Shown here: positions 62,429-64,000 of the stretch, piece by piece
How the letters are laid out: each line of letters begins with the position of its first letter
How positions within the stretch are numbered: position 1 is the stretch's first letter
DNA from: Lactarius indigo
Lineage: Eukaryota; Basidiomycota; Agaricomycetes; Russulales; Russulaceae
Assembly: GCA_025766275.1 (NCBI GenBank)
Contig: JAFKAC010000092.1
Coordinates: 124,001 to 188,000 of the forward strand
DNA: 64,000 nucleotides
Reading direction: 5' to 3'
The notes under the pieces: generated by a model
Seen by the model: only the letters and a program-made list of their open reading frames with translations
What the model was told of the DNA's origin: nothing
The model's database searches: none
Made by a program: the position numbers and the translations under genes

Positions 62429-62540
62429 GGAGCACGGCTGTTTTTATTTTGTTTAGGTTCTTTTCGGTTGTCAGGCGTCTTGGGGTGGGTGTTTGCTTGC
62501 ATATTCCTCTGTAGGCTTGTGCCTGTGTTATGGTTGCGAG
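62429..62540 (-). pseudogene. LINE fragment between Plavaka and Ty3 LTR
   Basis: Minus-strand frame ATITQAQAYRGICKQTPTPR then RLTTEKNLNKIKTAV, ending at the right end of the Plavaka element. It joins in frame to the LINE piece that ends at 51,969, to give FNKMKETTKSIWKNI. Confidence 0.75.
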
Positions 62541-63319
62541 TGTAGCGGTATGACTTATCGCGTACAACTAGACCAAGGTGAGGTAAGCGAACTGAACAGG
62601 TAGCACACCCAAGCCTAACGCGGAGACAAGTCACGCACCGAACGTACAGTCACAACGGAGAGTATGCACACTTGAGGACTTTATACAAGTCCAAAGGCAA
62701 GGTGATCACGCTGTGGCACGCTGAGTGGAGAACCAAGAGGACAAGTTAACATTGGAGAAGAGTAAGGGAAGTACAGTGGAATACGCACCTGAGTGGAGAA
62801 CCAAGAGGACAAGTTGGTTCCACTCAGGTCGCTACATGAGGGTTTATATACTGTGCTGCGGCTGAGTTCGAATTACTATCGAACCTTGTTACTAAAGGTA
62901 CGGGTAATAGTAATGAGTCAGATGCTGACGCGTCGTGTCTAATAATAGCATTATCTATTGTGCTGACTGATGCACAGTCATTAACGCTGACAGAACAATG
63001 ACGTGTCCTTATCTATGAGTCATAACCCTATAACAACGTAGTCTAGAACTATCTAGAATGTTCCCTGCTTATCGTCCAATGAGAAACTACTATACTAATG
63101 AGGAAAGTGACCTAAAGAGGTAACTCCTGATAAGGAAGTTACTATCCCAGGGTCACGTGCTTGTGGGTGCACATGTTGGCATCACGTGACTGACCATCTT
63201 ATCATATCTAATGATAAGGACTTGGATGTTTGAACACAACGTTGGACGTTCGTATCTCTACCAAATAAATCCGTAAAAATACAGAAAAATAAGGTGAAAA
63301 TAGAGCGTCCGTGACATCA
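62541..63319 (-). mobile_element. 3' long terminal repeat of a Ty3 chromovirus
   Basis: On the minus strand it would begin TGATGTCACGGACGC at 63,319, right after a purine tract, and end CCGCTACA at 62,541, where LINE coding sequence resumes. It contains a direct repeat of gagtggagaaccaagaggac at about 62,722 and 62,791. The second LTR lies beyond the window, so the borders are inferred. Confidence 0.65.
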
Positions 63320-63331
63320 CCCCCCTCCTTA
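63320..63331 (-). promoter_or_regulatory. Polypurine tract of the Ty3 element
   Basis: The minus strand reads aaggaggggggt between the stop codon of the polyprotein and the LTR. This is the expected site for plus-strand priming. Confidence 0.65.
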
Positions 63332-64000
63332 AGGGTCGACGTCCGCGTTGGCCAATGTATCCACATGATGAGCTTGCCAAGGTAAGGACGCGTAAATAAG
63401 AGCCGCTATTTTTCTAGGTGCGCCTGGGTTTGAGGAATGGAATTCCTTAACCGTATCAGGGGCGTGTGCTAGATTTTTAGCCGGTTCCCATGTGTCCTCA
63501 CCCTCACCGTATCCTTTCCAACGGACGAGGTATTTAAGAGTACGACCAAAGAGCTTAGAATCTCGTATATGGTCAACTTCATACTCTTCTTCTCCCTCGA
63601 CCGTTACTGGATCGGGTGGTGGAGGCGTGAGCCCATTGACTTCGTTTCCTTTGTAAGGAGAGAGGCGATCTACATGAAATACATCATGGATCCGTAATGC
63701 AGGGGGCAGTGCAAGCTTATAGTCGACATCACTTATAACTTTAGTGACTTCAAATGGGCCCAGTTGCTTGGGTCCCAATTTGGACGACTGCTGATGTATC
63801 TTTATCTGCTTAGCTTGCAACCAGACTTTATCCCCGACGTTGAAGGAGTATGGCTTAGTCCTTTGTTCAACGTCTGTCTGCATTCGCCTTTTACTTAGGC
63901 GTAGAGCCGCCTCTGCATCCTTACGAGCAGAAACTAGGTGTTGAAGGCGCTTGTCGAGCAGTGGAATACCCATGGGCCTACCGGCAGGAATAGTGAAGTC
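63329..64000 (-). CDS. Ty3/chromovirus polyprotein, integrase C-terminus with chromodomain (cut by window edge)
   Basis: The frame is open to position 64,000. It contains PYSFNVGDKVWLQAKQIKIH, LGPKQLGPFEVTKVISDVDY and LPPALRIHDVFHVDRLSPYK, the GPF/Y module at the integrase end. A chromodomain follows: EEEYEVDHIRDSKLFGRTLK, YLVRWKGYGEGEDTWEPAKN. Chromodomains of this kind direct integration to marked chromatin. It ends in DTLANADVDP. Reverse transcriptase and protease lie outside the window. No frame break is seen in the visible part. Confidence 0.93.
   Translation of the reverse strand, partial: DFTIPAGRPMGIPLLDKRLQHLVSARKDAEAALRLSKRRMQTDVEQRTKPYSFNVGDKVWLQAKQIKIHQQSSKLGPKQLGPFEVTKVISDVDYKLALPPALRIHDVFHVDRLSPYKGNEVNGLTPPPPDPVTVEGEEEYEVDHIRDSKLFGRTLKYLVRWKGYGEGEDTWEPAKNLAHAPDTVKEFHSSNPGAPRKIAALIYASLPWQAHHVDTLANADVDP

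Larger units (their letters stand above)
48011..62540 (-). mobile_element. Tad-like LINE retrotransposon, broken into pieces by three later insertions
   Basis: The poly(A) tail is the 34-nt T run at 48,011-48,044. LINE sequence remains at 48,045-48,213, 51,241-51,969 and 62,429-62,540. Between them lie the pogo and Plavaka elements, and on the right the Ty3 LTR. The coding remnants read through these junctions as one reverse-transcriptase/RNase H C-terminus. The 5' part is beyond the window. Confidence 0.8.

Overview
This window is nuclear DNA of a basidiomycete fungus, most likely an Agaricomycete. The conserved genes are split by many short (about 45-60 nt) GT-AG introns. The accessory part holds families typical of Agaricomycetes: a Plavaka-type (CACTA superfamily) transposase, a DUF6532-like protein, a G-domain protein of the kind multiplied in these genomes, and a Goodbye-NACHT-ankyrin STAND protein. 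No species can be named from the sequence alone.

Layout. 1-11.6 kb is a dense housekeeping block: quinolinate phosphoribosyltransferase (minus, cut by the window edge), divergent VWA8-type mitochondrial AAA ATPase (plus), convergent retromer subunit VPS26 (minus), and a multi-pass membrane protein (minus). 11.6-26.0 kb is gene-poor and repeat-rich. It holds a possible relic membrane-protein gene, a truncated G-domain GTPase gene, and two copies of an unknown 1.4 kb dispersed repeat, one of them split around the G-domain gene. 26.0-31.0 kb is again ordinary: mitochondrial ribosomal protein bL28m, a divergent F-box protein and a cysteine-based protein phosphatase. 31.0-34.9 kb shows no supportable gene.

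34.9-47.9 kb is a duplicated module. A 3.4 kb segment with a secreted, probably GPI-anchored alginate-lyase-like protein and the 3' part of a conserved fungal gene occurs twice in direct orientation (34.89-38.28 and 44.08-47.46 kb). Between the copies lies a large NLR/STAND gene (N-terminal Goodbye domain, NACHT NTPase, about 20 ankyrin repeats). Its repeats form near-identical 198-bp double units, the signature expected of fungal recognition genes that diversify by repeat exchange.

48.0-64.0 kb is a transposon nest. A Tad-like LINE on the minus strand, with a 34-nt poly(A) tail (seen as poly(T) at 48,011-48,044), was hit three times. The first hit is a complete pogo-class element (48,214-51,240; perfect 24-bp TIRs, TA target duplication, intact-looking transposase). 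The second is a 10.46-kb Plavaka element (51,970-62,428; perfect 16-bp terminal inverted repeats, GG duplication). The third is a Ty3 chromovirus (LTR 62,541-63,319, then integrase with chromodomain running off the window). Taking out the Plavaka element and one GG makes the LINE reading frame continuous. The Plavaka element carries, besides its transposase and a DUF6532-like AT-hook gene, broken intron-containing pieces of apparent host genes: an ABC transporter, a serine-protease-like protein and perhaps a G-alpha subunit. That makes it a gene-capturing element and the most interesting object in the window.
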